NCBI GenBank assembly: GCA_023269765.1
Contig: JAGDWH010000016.1
Coordinates: 10,760-74,759, forward strand
DNA: 64,000 nucleotides
Direction of reading: 5' to 3'
From: Desulfurococcaceae archaeon
GTDB taxonomy: Archaea; Thermoproteota; Thermoprotei_A; Sulfolobales; Desulfurococcaceae
Each line of letters starts with the position of its first letter. The stretch's first letter is position 1. The position numbers and the translations under genes were made by a program. Below, one piece after another: positions 8,797-16,317 of this stretch. Under the pieces are notes generated by a model. The model had not been told where the DNA came from, ran no database searches, and saw only the letters and a program-made list of their open reading frames with translations.

Positions 8797-11160
8797 TTAC
8801 TCAATCCGCCTTAGCTCGTCGTAGGCGGTGCCAGATCTTATGGCTAGGTCTGCTGCTATTACTTGCCCAAAGGCGAGTCCACCGTCACCCGGTGGGATGC
8901 GGCGCGGGAGGAGTGGTACGAGGTCAAGCGCTTTAACAGAATCGGCTAGACCCGCATATATGTACTCGTTTACGGCTGCACCGCCTGAGATTACTACGCC
9001 ACTTACTTTCGTGCCTTTTATGGCTTCGGCGAGCATCTCGCCTAAGGCATACCCGTACCAGTACAAAAAGCTCCTCGCCAGGGTTTCTTTCTCGTAAAGA
9101 CTTCTAGACTCCACCACGGCATCTACCATTTCGTCGTAGTCGAGTGTGCGCAGTTCGTTTTCAAGTCTAATTTTATAGTAGTCCAATTGCACTACCCTGC
9201 CTCTATATGCTTGCGCTTCTAACCATATCGCGGGCTCCCCTTCATAGCTTCTCGTAATTTCGGGCTCTAGAATTGATGCAATCATATCGAGTAGCCTGCC
9301 CGTACTAGAGGCCAGCGTGTACTTGCCCAGTTTCGCGAGCCTGTATGGAGCAACGAGGTTTGCCACGTTAGTACTGTCGACTTGTAGCCGAAGGAACTTT
9401 ATTATTTCCTCAAACTCAAAGCCCCTCTTCGCGTAGTAAGCAAAAGCTATTCTCAACGGCTGATACGTGTCGGCATCGCTTGTAATTGGCAGTTGCTTTA
9501 TCGTGCCCGCTCGACGAAATCCATAATCTTCGGTATTGAATAGCAGTATTTCGGCGCCCCATATTGTTCCGTCAAGGCCCCAGCCGACGCCATCAATTGC
9601 AAGGCCTGCAACTTCGCCTACGAGCTCATTGTCATAGGCTGCTCCAAGGACGTGTGCATAATGGTGCTGTACCTCGATGTACGGGCATGACTTCGACGCT
9701 GCATATTTTAGGCCAACGCTTCTCGCGTATAGTCTCGGATGCATGTCCACGACTACTACAGGCTTGGAAGTCTCACCTATTCTGTAGTTCTTGACGAGGA
9801 AATCTACGTACTTAACTAAGTCGCCTTGGGCTTCAAAGCTATCTAAGTCGCCTATGTACTGAGTTAGCACAACCCTATTCTTAAAACCAATGGCGCCCGC
9901 TGACGACAGATCCCCGCCGAAGGCGATGTACTCGCCGCTCAGGTCTCTTGGAAGCGTAATCCACGCTGGTGCATAGCCTCTACTTCTCCTCAAGAACACG
10001 TAGTGCCCGCCAGTCTTTCTCAAGACGCTGTCGTCAACTCTGTTAACAATCTCTCTGTCGTGGACAAGGAAGTAATCGGCTATGTTAGCTAGCCTTTTCT
10101 TAGCACACTCTTCGTCGGCACACATGGGTTCTCCAGAAGCATTGCCACTCGTCATTATGAGGAATTTGTCTCTAGTTTCCATTAGGAGTAGGTAGTGAAG
10201 AGGCGTGTAGGCGACGAAAACCCCTTCGTGAGCGAGTTCTGGTGAAACGTACCTCGAAACCGGGCTGTCGGGTTTCTTTGGCAGCAGTAGTATGGGGGCT
10301 TGTGGGGAGTTTAGTAATTCCTCGTCCTCCTGAGTCATGTAAACGAGTTTTTTCAAGACTTCTGTGTTCAAGCCCATAATTGCAAAGGGTTTTCGAGGCC
10401 TCTTCTTCCTGGTTCTGAGCTTTAGCACAACGTCGTCGTTTGTTGCAAGCGCGGCGAGATGGTAGCCGCCTACGCCTTTAATGGCTACTATGTACCCCTC
10501 GTCCACGAGCTTCGCAGCTTCGGCAATAGGGTCTCTGCATTCAACTTTGTTAAAGTCCTTATCTAGGAGCTCTAGTCGTGGCCCGTCTCGAGGACAACTT
10601 ATTCCCTGCGCGTGGTATCTCCTCACATCGTTTGGATCCGAATATTCGCGCAGGCACTCATCGCATAGCACGTACTTAGACATCGCTGTATTGTCTCGGT
10701 CGTATGGCACTTTATAGATCATTGAGAACCTCGGCCCACACCAGGCGCACGAATTAAACGGATACCTATATCTCCTGTTGGAGGGGTCTAAGACTTCACG
10801 CAAGCACTCGCTACAAACAGCAAAGTCTGGTGGTATCATGGACTCGGCGTAGCGGTCGTAAGTGCTCTTTTCAATGAAGAAGTCCTGGTAGCCTCGGGGC
10901 GTTTCAATAGAGGCGTATATACTCTCTATGAATGCTGGAGGGGGTTTTTCGCTGTAAATAGCGGCTAAGAACTCGCAGACAGAGCCTTCCTCGCCTTCGA
11001 CCCATACTTCAACTTCACTACCACCAACGTTGCGTACATAGCCCTTTAGCCCTAGTTTAAGCGCAAGTCTACTAATGAATGGCCGGAAACCCACTCCCTG
11101 GACAAGCCCATTTATCACTAGCAGTAGCGCTACACTCGAGGATTGTTTCGATCGCTCCAC
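8797..11160 (-). CDS. hypF: [NiFe]-hydrogenase maturation carbamoyltransferase HypF
   Basis: 787 residues, full family length. Domains in order: acylphosphatase (VQGVGFRPF, residues 20-28), two zinc fingers of CxxC...CxxC type (CSECLREVLD...CAWCGPR and CDECLREY...CPRDGP, the second lacking its last Cys), YrdC-like domain (AIKGVGGYHLA...RKKRPRKPFAIM), and C-terminal Kae1-like carbamoyltransferase domain with HHYAHVLGA and DGVGWGLDGTIWGAE. HypF makes the CN ligands of the hydrogenase iron from carbamoyl phosphate together with HypE. No other hyp gene is in the window. Its role fits the Mbh hydrogenase operon 4 kb away, but it is embedded in the Moco gene run, 48 bp after moaDE. Confidence 0.95.
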   Translation of the reverse strand: MERSKQSSSVALLLVINGLVQGVGFRPFISRLALKLGLKGYVRNVGGSEVEVWVEGEEGSVCEFLAAIYSEKPPPAFIESIYASIETPRGYQDFFIEKSTYDRYAESMIPPDFAVCSECLREVLDPSNRRYRYPFNSCAWCGPRFSMIYKVPYDRDNTAMSKYVLCDECLREYSDPNDVRRYHAQGISCPRDGPRLELLDKDFNKVECRDPIAEAAKLVDEGYIVAIKGVGGYHLAALATNDDVVLKLRTRKKRPRKPFAIMGLNTEVLKKLVYMTQEDEELLNSPQAPILLLPKKPDSPVSRYVSPELAHEGVFVAYTPLHYLLLMETRDKFLIMTSGNASGEPMCADEECAKKRLANIADYFLVHDREIVNRVDDSVLRKTGGHYVFLRRSRGYAPAWITLPRDLSGEYIAFGGDLSSAGAIGFKNRVVLTQYIGDLDSFEAQGDLVKYVDFLVKNYRIGETSKPVVVVDMHPRLYARSVGLKYAASKSCPYIEVQHHYAHVLGAAYDNELVGEVAGLAIDGVGWGLDGTIWGAEILLFNTEDYGFRRAGTIKQLPITSDADTYQPLRIAFAYYAKRGFEFEEIIKFLRLQVDSTNVANLVAPYRLAKLGKYTLASSTGRLLDMIASILEPEITRSYEGEPAIWLEAQAYRGRVVQLDYYKIRLENELRTLDYDEMVDAVVESRSLYEKETLARSFLYWYGYALGEMLAEAIKGTKVSGVVISGGAAVNEYIYAGLADSVKALDLVPLLPRRIPPGDGGLAFGQVIAADLAIRSGTAYDELRRIE

Positions 11161-11208
11161 TCAAGTCACCGTGTGCGAGGAGCAGAATTTCTAACACGTT
11201 GCCTACTG

Positions 11209-11916
11209 TTACCGCTCTTTCGGTCGCCTAGGTATGCGGGTTCTATTGCCTATTACCCAGTATTCGCCATTACTCCTCTTCTCGAGCTTGAATATTGGTA
11301 CTTCTCTTTTCACCCTTTCAAGAACGCTTTCAATACCCCTAATTGCTGCCTCTCGCGACTTGGAAGTTGCGGCTATGATTATAGTAACCTCTCCAGGCTT
11401 TAGACCCCCAATTCTATGCCATAGAATAACCGCCTCTAATTCGTGCTTTTCGGCTTCTTCTCTGGCAATTTTCTCCATGTAGTTTAAGGCGACGTCTTCG
11501 ATTGCCGTGTACTCGAGTTCATGCACAACCGCTCCATCCACAACTCCTTTAACAAATCCAATAAACATCGCTAGTGCACCACTCTCTGGATTTTTCTGGG
11601 TGAGCTCGTTCACAATAGCGTTAAAGTCGACCGGTTCCTCTCTTTTCAAGATCTTGACGCTAATGTACCTGTTTCTCGAGGCGCCACCGGAGAAAGGCGG
11701 CGCTATGTGTACTAGGACGTCTTTATCGAGTACGTAGTCCTCGCCAACTATAGCATTGTTGACTATCACAATGGGCTTTAACTCACTTGGTATTTGGTAC
11801 TTCTCTCTGATTAGCAATAGCAGCTCTCCTACCGTTACTGCGCGATCTGTTTCGAGCTCGACCTCGTCACCAAGATAGTCCCTAAACACGGAGTAGGCCT
11901 TAATTCTTATTTTCAC
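11209..11916 (-). CDS. moaDE: MoaD-MoaE fusion, molybdopterin synthase small and large subunits in one protein
   Basis: Residues 1-78 are a MoaD ubiquitin-like sulfur carrier (IKAYSVFRDYLGD ... HIAPPFSGG). Residues 85-235 are MoaE (GALAMFIGFVKG, YTAIEDVALNYMEKI, LWHRIGGLKPGE, REVPIFKLEK). Together they form molybdopterin synthase, which adds two sulfurs to cPMP. The MoaD Gly-Gly (residues 77-78), which must be the free C-terminus to carry thiocarboxylate, is internal here, so cleavage after Gly78 is expected. MoaD-MoaE fusions with such processing are known (mycobacterial MoaX). GTG start 11916; overlaps the end of moaC by 17 bp. Confidence 0.92.
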   Translation of the reverse strand: MKIRIKAYSVFRDYLGDEVELETDRAVTVGELLLLIREKYQIPSELKPIVIVNNAIVGEDYVLDKDVLVHIAPPFSGGASRNRYISVKILKREEPVDFNAIVNELTQKNPESGALAMFIGFVKGVVDGAVVHELEYTAIEDVALNYMEKIAREEAEKHELEAVILWHRIGGLKPGEVTIIIAATSKSREAAIRGIESVLERVKREVPIFKLEKRSNGEYWVIGNRTRIPRRPKER

Positions 11917-12352
11917 TGCCGAAATCCCCCTTGACCTTCTCTACAACCCTGACTTCGGATATAGCGGTATACGGGTATTGTCCTGCCTCGTCTTTCTCGT
12001 ACTTCTTAACCATATCCCATATATTGAGTAGCGCTGCAACTACGCCTACAAGTGCTTCCATTTCAACGCCTGTTTTTGCAGTAGTTTTAACTACTACCTC
12101 TACTTTAACACCTTTGCCTTCAACTATTTCGAACTTTACGTCGACACCGGTAATTGGTATGTTGTGTGTTAGTGGCAATATGTACGGCGTCATTTTAACG
12201 GCGTTTATGGCAGCAATAGTTGAAACGGCGAAAACGTCTCCTTTTTCTACAAGCTTGTTCTTTATCCGCTCAATGGTCTCTGGGCGTAGCTTTATGAATC
12301 CCTCTGCTCGGGCCTCTCTATACGACTCTGCCTTGCTCGTAATATCAATCAT
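11900..12352 (-). CDS. moaC: Cyclic pyranopterin monophosphate synthase MoaC
   Basis: About 150 residues. Starts MIDITSKAESYREARAEGFIKL and contains LPLTHNIPITGVDV, KTGVEMEALVGVVAALLNIWDMVK (catalytic Asp region) and AISEVRVVEK, all standard for MoaC. It converts the MoaA product to cPMP. ATG 12352 gives the usual MoaC N-terminus; an upstream TTG at 12367 would add five residues. It lies 26 bp after moaA and overlaps moaDE. Confidence 0.93.
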   Translation of the reverse strand: MIDITSKAESYREARAEGFIKLRPETIERIKNKLVEKGDVFAVSTIAAINAVKMTPYILPLTHNIPITGVDVKFEIVEGKGVKVEVVVKTTAKTGVEMEALVGVVAALLNIWDMVKKYEKDEAGQYPYTAISEVRVVEKVKGDFGSENKN

Positions 12353-12378
12353 TTTCACGCCGTTCAAAGTTCACAGCC

Positions 12379-13329
12379 CTATATGAAGAAGGGCTTTCTC
12401 ATCAAAACAGCATCTCTAAAAAGCCTTACAAGCTCTTCTTCGTTTCTCTTTTTAACAGCTTCAGTAATGCACACAGAGGGCTTTTCTACGTATAGGCACG
12501 TCTTGAAGCAGCCATCTGGTGTAAGCCTCATGCGCGTACACGCACTACACAAATACCTATTTCCGTACCCAATGACTACTTCAACCTTTATACCGCTCTT
12601 CAGGACATAAACCGGCCTATTTTGGAACTCCCTTATGTACTTGCTCGCGCTGATCTTCTCTAAGTATTCGACTATGGGTGAAACGGGGTAATGCTCTCTG
12701 GCATATACTTCGGGGGGGACTCCAAGCGGCACTAGCTCAATAATGCTCACGTTCAGTCCTCTCGCTTCTGCGAATTCTAGTATGCGTGGTAAGTCTTCCA
12801 AGTTGGACTTCATTAAGAGGTAGTTCAGCTTCACCCTAAGGCCGTAATTCAACGCCTCGTCAATGCCTTTAATGACTCTATCAAGTAGCCCAGAGCCCCC
12901 GGTAATGTACTCGTAGGTTTCTCTCCTAAGGGCGTGGAGGCTCACGTTTATTCTGTCAGTTCCTGCTTCTGCGAGTATCTTGGCTTTTTCAAGGAGGAGA
13001 GAGCCATTTGTGACTAGAGACACTTCTTCGGCGTAGGGCTTTATTGCAGCAACGATATCGCCAATATCGCTTCTCAGAAGGGGCTCGCCACCAGTCAGCT
13101 TGTAGTACTTAACACCATAACGACTCAAAACTCTGGCTATAAAGCCGTAGTCCTCCGCGGTAAAGACGTCTACCTTAGAAATGGGTGTTAATAAGCCCTC
13201 GGAGTGGCAAAATATGCACTTGTAGTTACACTTGTAAGTAACGCTGATTCTTAAGCTGTCAACGCGCCTTCCATATCTGTCAATGAAGTAAGGAGTGTTG
13301 TTCTTCGACTTAAGCGTGCTATCGTTCAT
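12379..13329 (-). CDS. moaA: GTP 3',8-cyclase MoaA (radical SAM)
   Basis: 316-residue radical-SAM enzyme catalysing the first step of molybdenum/tungsten cofactor synthesis. The SAM cluster motif CNYKCIFC follows LRISVTYK; KLTGGEPLLRSD and NVSLHAL are typical. The C-terminal second cluster is CSACTRMRLTPDGCFKTC (CxxC plus a third Cys). The protein ends RKPFFI and lacks the Gly-Gly tail of bacterial and human MoaA. First gene of the Moco run on this strand, with a divergent promoter shared with the DUF89 gene. Confidence 0.93.
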   Translation of the reverse strand: MNDSTLKSKNNTPYFIDRYGRRVDSLRISVTYKCNYKCIFCHSEGLLTPISKVDVFTAEDYGFIARVLSRYGVKYYKLTGGEPLLRSDIGDIVAAIKPYAEEVSLVTNGSLLLEKAKILAEAGTDRINVSLHALRRETYEYITGGSGLLDRVIKGIDEALNYGLRVKLNYLLMKSNLEDLPRILEFAEARGLNVSIIELVPLGVPPEVYAREHYPVSPIVEYLEKISASKYIREFQNRPVYVLKSGIKVEVVIGYGNRYLCSACTRMRLTPDGCFKTCLYVEKPSVCITEAVKKRNEEELVRLFRDAVLMRKPFFI

Positions 13330-13372
13330 CGTTTACCACGTGAGTTCTGCTAATTTCTATAGCGATATCGCG

Positions 13373-13413
13373 GTATAAATACTTAGAGGTATGCATTTTG
13401 ATACTTTAAATAG
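13373..13413. promoter_or_regulatory. Divergent promoter pair, moaA (-) and DUF89 gene (+)
   Basis: GTATAAATAC at 13373-13382 reads as a TATA box for moaA on the minus strand, about 45 bp before its ATG. CTTTAAATAG at 13404-13413 is a TATA box for the plus-strand gene and places transcription start near 13432, just ahead of GTG 13444. The two boxes are back to back within 41 bp. Confidence 0.6.
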
Positions 13414-13443
13414 CTTAGCCAAAAGCGCTATTTGGGATGTTCT

Positions 13444-14334
13444 GTGAGACCGCAGTTTGAGTGCTTGCGGTGCTTAATGAGCACTAGGCTCAAGGAAATT
13501 GAGAATTCGGGCGCTGATGAAGAGTTGAAGCTTGAAGCGGCTAAGAGAATGCTCTCAGCAATCGTCCAAAGCTTCAGTTACGAGACCGAGTTAACAGAGC
13601 TTGCCACAAATTTGTACAATACGCTAATTGAGAGCTTGCCGTCTGTAACTGAATACTATAGTCGCGTGAAAAAAGCACTAAATAGCCTGGCTCTCGAGGC
13701 TTTGAAAATACATGAGGAGCACGCCCAGAAACTAGAGGGGCTTGCTAGATTCAGGTACTTGGTGAAGTTGTCGGCAATTGGGAACCTAATAGACCTTGGA
13801 GTTGCAGGGCACGAATCTGTTAACCCATTGGAGCTGCTCCCGAGCGTTGTCGAGCGTTATGAGTATTGCGTAGACGATACAGAGAAGTTCTACAATTTAG
13901 TCCTTAAGGGGGGTAGGAAAGTGCTCTGGCTCTTCGATAATGCTGGTGAGGCCGTGTACGACACGCTATTAATTCGCGAAATCAAGAAACTGGGTAACGC
14001 TGTCTACGGGCTTGTCAAGGACGAGCCTGGATTTCAAAACGACGTCACTATTAGCGATGTGCAATACATTGGGCTCGATAAACTATTGGACCACGTTTTA
14101 ACTTATGGCTGTAAATGCTCAACTATACACTTAAATAAAATAGGCAGCGAGGCCAGAAAAGCCGTTGAAGAGGCCGACTTAATAGTATCTAAGGGAATGA
14201 GCCACTACGAGTACCTCTCAGAGCTAGAGCTGGGCAAGCCGGTAATTTTCATATTGATTCCTAAGTGCGTGCCAGTCGCAAAAAACATTAGTAGCCCCGA
14301 GTGCCGGGGCAAGATAGTCGTGTTGAGTAGATAG
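13444..14334 (+). CDS. DUF89/ARMT1-like metal-dependent phosphatase
   Basis: About 296 residues of the DUF89 family, which contains metal-dependent phosphatases acting on damaged or phosphorylated metabolites. Seen: the N-terminal helical CLRCLM segment typical of archaeal members, LFDNAGEAVYDTLLIREI (metal-binding DN/E motif), GLVKDEPGFQNDVT, and ADLIVSKGMSHYEYLSE near the end. GTG 13444 is preferred over TTG 13432 because the TATA box at 13404-13413 would start the RNA at about 13432. The substrate is unknown. Confidence 0.8.
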   Translation: MRPQFECLRCLMSTRLKEIENSGADEELKLEAAKRMLSAIVQSFSYETELTELATNLYNTLIESLPSVTEYYSRVKKALNSLALEALKIHEEHAQKLEGLARFRYLVKLSAIGNLIDLGVAGHESVNPLELLPSVVERYEYCVDDTEKFYNLVLKGGRKVLWLFDNAGEAVYDTLLIREIKKLGNAVYGLVKDEPGFQNDVTISDVQYIGLDKLLDHVLTYGCKCSTIHLNKIGSEARKAVEEADLIVSKGMSHYEYLSELELGKPVIFILIPKCVPVAKNISSPECRGKIVVLSR

Positions 14335-14362
14335 CTGCTTAGCGCGGCGAAGGCGCTTCAGT

Positions 14363-14725
14363 ATGCTAGTTATTGAGAAAAGAGGCGGCAGGATAGTTGT
14401 AAGGCTTTCGAAGTACAGGGATTTGTGTCTTGCTGTTTACGTGCTTGTCCAGCTAATTCCACTGGGGCGGGTAACTAGCTATGGTGAAATAGCTCGATTG
14501 CTAGGCACGTCGCCGAGGCTTGTCGCAAAGTGCCTCTCGGAAAATAAAGACCTAGTAGTCGTGCCTTGCCACAGGGTTGTTTACTCGACGGGCGACCTGG
14601 GCGGTTACAGGGGGCTTGGACCCGAGTTTAAGAAAAAGCTCCTGGCACTAGAAGGGGTCGAGCTTGATGGCAGAGGCAGGGTTTCACGCAACAGCTTTGC
14701 TAGCCTTAAATGGCTCTTAGAGTAG
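14363..14725 (+). CDS. ogt: Methylated-DNA--protein-cysteine methyltransferase
   Basis: 120-residue O6-alkylguanine-DNA alkyltransferase made almost entirely of the active-site domain: IPLGRVTSYGEIARLLG (DNA-binding helix-turn-helix), the suicide-cysteine motif VVPCHRVVY, and GGYRGL. The N-terminal domain of longer family members is essentially missing. It directly repairs O6-methylguanine. 28 bp after the DUF89 gene on the same strand; convergent with the regulator gene. Confidence 0.92.
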   Translation: MLVIEKRGGRIVVRLSKYRDLCLAVYVLVQLIPLGRVTSYGEIARLLGTSPRLVAKCLSENKDLVVVPCHRVVYSTGDLGGYRGLGPEFKKKLLALEGVELDGRGRVSRNSFASLKWLLE

Positions 14726-14731
14726 TAGGGC

Positions 14732-15052
14732 TCAGCAAGAGCCTTCTGCAGACATGGCTTGGAAAAGTAGAGTTCTCAACTTCTCGTCTTCGTATATTTT
14801 TCTGCAGATGTAGCAGTGGTCGAAGTCGTATCCCCTTGCAATGCTCTCTGCAATTTCATCGAGGAATTTCTTAAGGCCATTTATACTGTCAATTAGCCCG
14901 AGGTACTTCGTAGACCTCTTCCCACTTACTGCGTAATTCACGGCTGGCTGCTTTATTCCCAAGATTTTTGCTACCCTGAACTGCGAAAGCCCATACTTGA
15001 CCACTAATTCACGAGACAAGTAAGCCCTTATTGCGGGCAATAAGTGCCTCAC
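14732..15052 (-). CDS. Small HTH (XRE-like) transcriptional regulator with CxxC motif
   Basis: 106 residues. Residues 22-43 (LSQFRVAKILGIKQPAVNYAV) form a clear helix-turn-helix. Residues 80-83 are CYIC, and Cys106 is the last residue; three cysteines in the C-terminal part of a small DNA-binding protein suggest metal or redox sensing. Its promoter region contains the palindrome ATAAC-ACA-GTTAT, and the same element occurs upstream of the hydrogenase operon starting 360 bp away on the other strand. I infer that it regulates itself and the mbh operon. The family function is not established. Confidence 0.72.
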   Translation of the reverse strand: MRHLLPAIRAYLSRELVVKYGLSQFRVAKILGIKQPAVNYAVSGKRSTKYLGLIDSINGLKKFLDEIAESIARGYDFDHCYICRKIYEDEKLRTLLFQAMSAEGSC

Positions 15053-15129
15053 GAAGACCTCGCAGCGCGGTTTCGTAGTAAGTCACCTTGAGATGTTGCG
15101 CCTATTACAACACAGCCAAGTAAAGTATA

Positions 15130-15150
15130 ATAACACAGTTATATTTATAC
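15130..15150 (-). promoter_or_regulatory. Promoter and palindromic operator of the HTH regulator gene
   Basis: On the minus strand a TATA box GTATAAATAT (15141-15150) is directly followed by the palindrome ATAAC-TGT-GTTAT (15130-15142). The palindrome lies between the TATA box and the likely start site near 15118, where a bound protein would block transcription, so autorepression is the simple reading. Confidence 0.5.
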
Positions 15151-15333
15151 CTGGCACCTTCTTCAGACTTCGCAAACCCAGGGTTTCCTAGTTAAAAAAA
15201 GCGGCAACTTTAAGCAAGAATTGCGCACCACTATAAGGCCTAGCTTGCATTTTAAAGCAACTACTATCACTAAGTGGCAATGTAAAGCCACGCTTTCGCG
15301 AAGAACTGCACAGACTTCTTGTGCTATGTAAAA

Positions 15334-15350
15334 TTATAACAGAGTTATAA
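15334..15350 (+). promoter_or_regulatory. Palindromic operator upstream of the hydrogenase operon
   Basis: TTATAAC-AGA-GTTATAA is a perfect inverted repeat with 7-bp arms and a 3-nt spacer. It ends 14 bp before the mbh TATA box. The core ATAAC-ASA-GTTAT is shared with the element at 15130-15142 and differs from it at one base. The position just upstream of the BRE/TATA suits an activator. Confidence 0.6.
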
Positions 15351-15364
15351 GAGTACAGAGGGAT

Positions 15365-15373
15365 CTTATAAAC
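15365..15373 (+). promoter_or_regulatory. TATA box of the mbh operon
   Basis: CTTATAAAC places the start site near 15392-15398, giving a short leader with GGTG (15397-15400 region) before ATG 15413. The rest of the 361-bp stretch 15053-15412 holds no gene that I can support. Confidence 0.6.
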
Positions 15374-15412
15374 CCAGGCTTGCGTGTACAGTCAAGTGGT
15401 GTATTAGTGCTT

Positions 15413-15880
15413 ATGACCGTTCAACGCGTAGAAAGAAGGCGCGATTACAAGGTAATTAGGTATAGCCCATGGCTCATCCACTTTAATACTGGTGCGTGTA
15501 ATGGCTGCGATATAGAAGTCTTAGCATCCATAACACCGTTGTATGATCCAGAGAGGTTTGGAGTGAAACTCGCGCCTAGTATTAGACACGGAGACATTCT
15601 AGTTGTGACAGGCGCCGTGACTAAGAAGGCTGCTGAGAGGCTTAAAAGGCTGTATGAGCAAATGGCATGCCCGAAGTTTGTAATAGCGGTTGGAGCGTGC
15701 GCTTGTAGTGGTGGCGTTTTCGCAAAGTCCTACAGCGTACTTGGTGGTGCTGATAAAGTTGTACCAGTAGACGTCTACGTTCCCGGCTGTCCACCGCGTC
15801 CCGAAGCAATACTTGATGGCATTATCAAGTTACTGAACATGATAGCGGAGGGGAGGGCGACAAGCCATGGCTGCGAGTAA
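15413..15880 (+). CDS. mbhJ: Membrane-bound hydrogenase small subunit MbhJ (NuoB-like)
   Basis: About 155 residues. Carries the cysteines of the proximal [4Fe-4S] cluster: GACNGCDIEV, VGACACSGG and PGCPPRPEA, as in NuoB and energy-converting hydrogenases. It passes electrons from the MbhN clusters to the NiFe site in MbhL. The frame opens at TTG 15380, but ATG 15413 agrees with the predicted transcription start. First gene of a 13-gene operon; overlaps mbhK by 14 bp. Confidence 0.92.
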   Translation: MTVQRVERRRDYKVIRYSPWLIHFNTGACNGCDIEVLASITPLYDPERFGVKLAPSIRHGDILVVTGAVTKKAAERLKRLYEQMACPKFVIAVGACACSGGVFAKSYSVLGGADKVVPVDVYVPGCPPRPEAILDGIIKLLNMIAEGRATSHGCE

Positions 15881-16316
15881 CAAGTACGAAGTGCTGGAGA
15901 GCCACGCTCTCGAAAAAGGACTCATTAAGCCAAATAGAAAAGTGTTCGTTGTCAAGCCCGAAGACGTGAAAAAAATATTCAAGGAATTAATTGAAAAATT
16001 CGGATACGAAGGCTTCTACCTCTCGACAGTAGTTGGTACAGATTTACCCAGCGAAGGAAAAATAAGGCTCGACTATTACATTGTACTGCTACCCGAGGAG
16101 GAAACTGCGGTTTTAAGGACTTACGTACCTAGAGAAAACCCGATAGTTGACAGTATTGTCGATATAGTCCCAGGCGCGCTCTCAGGTGAGTGTGAAACCC
16201 ACGACTTGCTTGGAGTAGTCTTTAAGGGCAATCCATTCCTGAAGCGAGGCTTCTTCGTACCAATAGACATAGCACAGAGAGGAGTTTACCCGCTTAGAAA
16301 AGACAGCGGTGTATAA
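15867..16316 (+). CDS. mbhK: Membrane-bound hydrogenase subunit MbhK (NuoC-like)
   Basis: 149 residues, similar to the 30-kDa NuoC subunit. Seen: FYLSTVVGTDLPSEGKIRLDYYIVL and the family signature DIVPGALSGECETHDLLGVVFKGNPF..RGFFVP. It bridges MbhJ/MbhL in the cytoplasmic arm. Translationally coupled to mbhJ by overlap and followed immediately by mbhL. Confidence 0.9.
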   Translation: MAASNKYEVLESHALEKGLIKPNRKVFVVKPEDVKKIFKELIEKFGYEGFYLSTVVGTDLPSEGKIRLDYYIVLLPEEETAVLRTYVPRENPIVDSIVDIVPGALSGECETHDLLGVVFKGNPFLKRGFFVPIDIAQRGVYPLRKDSGV

Positions 16317-16317
16317 C

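Noticed and set aside
8718..10717. Several open frames on the plus strand across hypF
   Set aside because: They are antisense to a clearly conserved gene and show no family motifs of their own.
15334..15350. Reading the mbh palindrome as a SurR site
   Set aside because: SurR recognises GTT-N3-AAC; here the half sites are in the opposite order (AAC-N3-GTT) and the neighbouring regulator is not a SurR-type protein.
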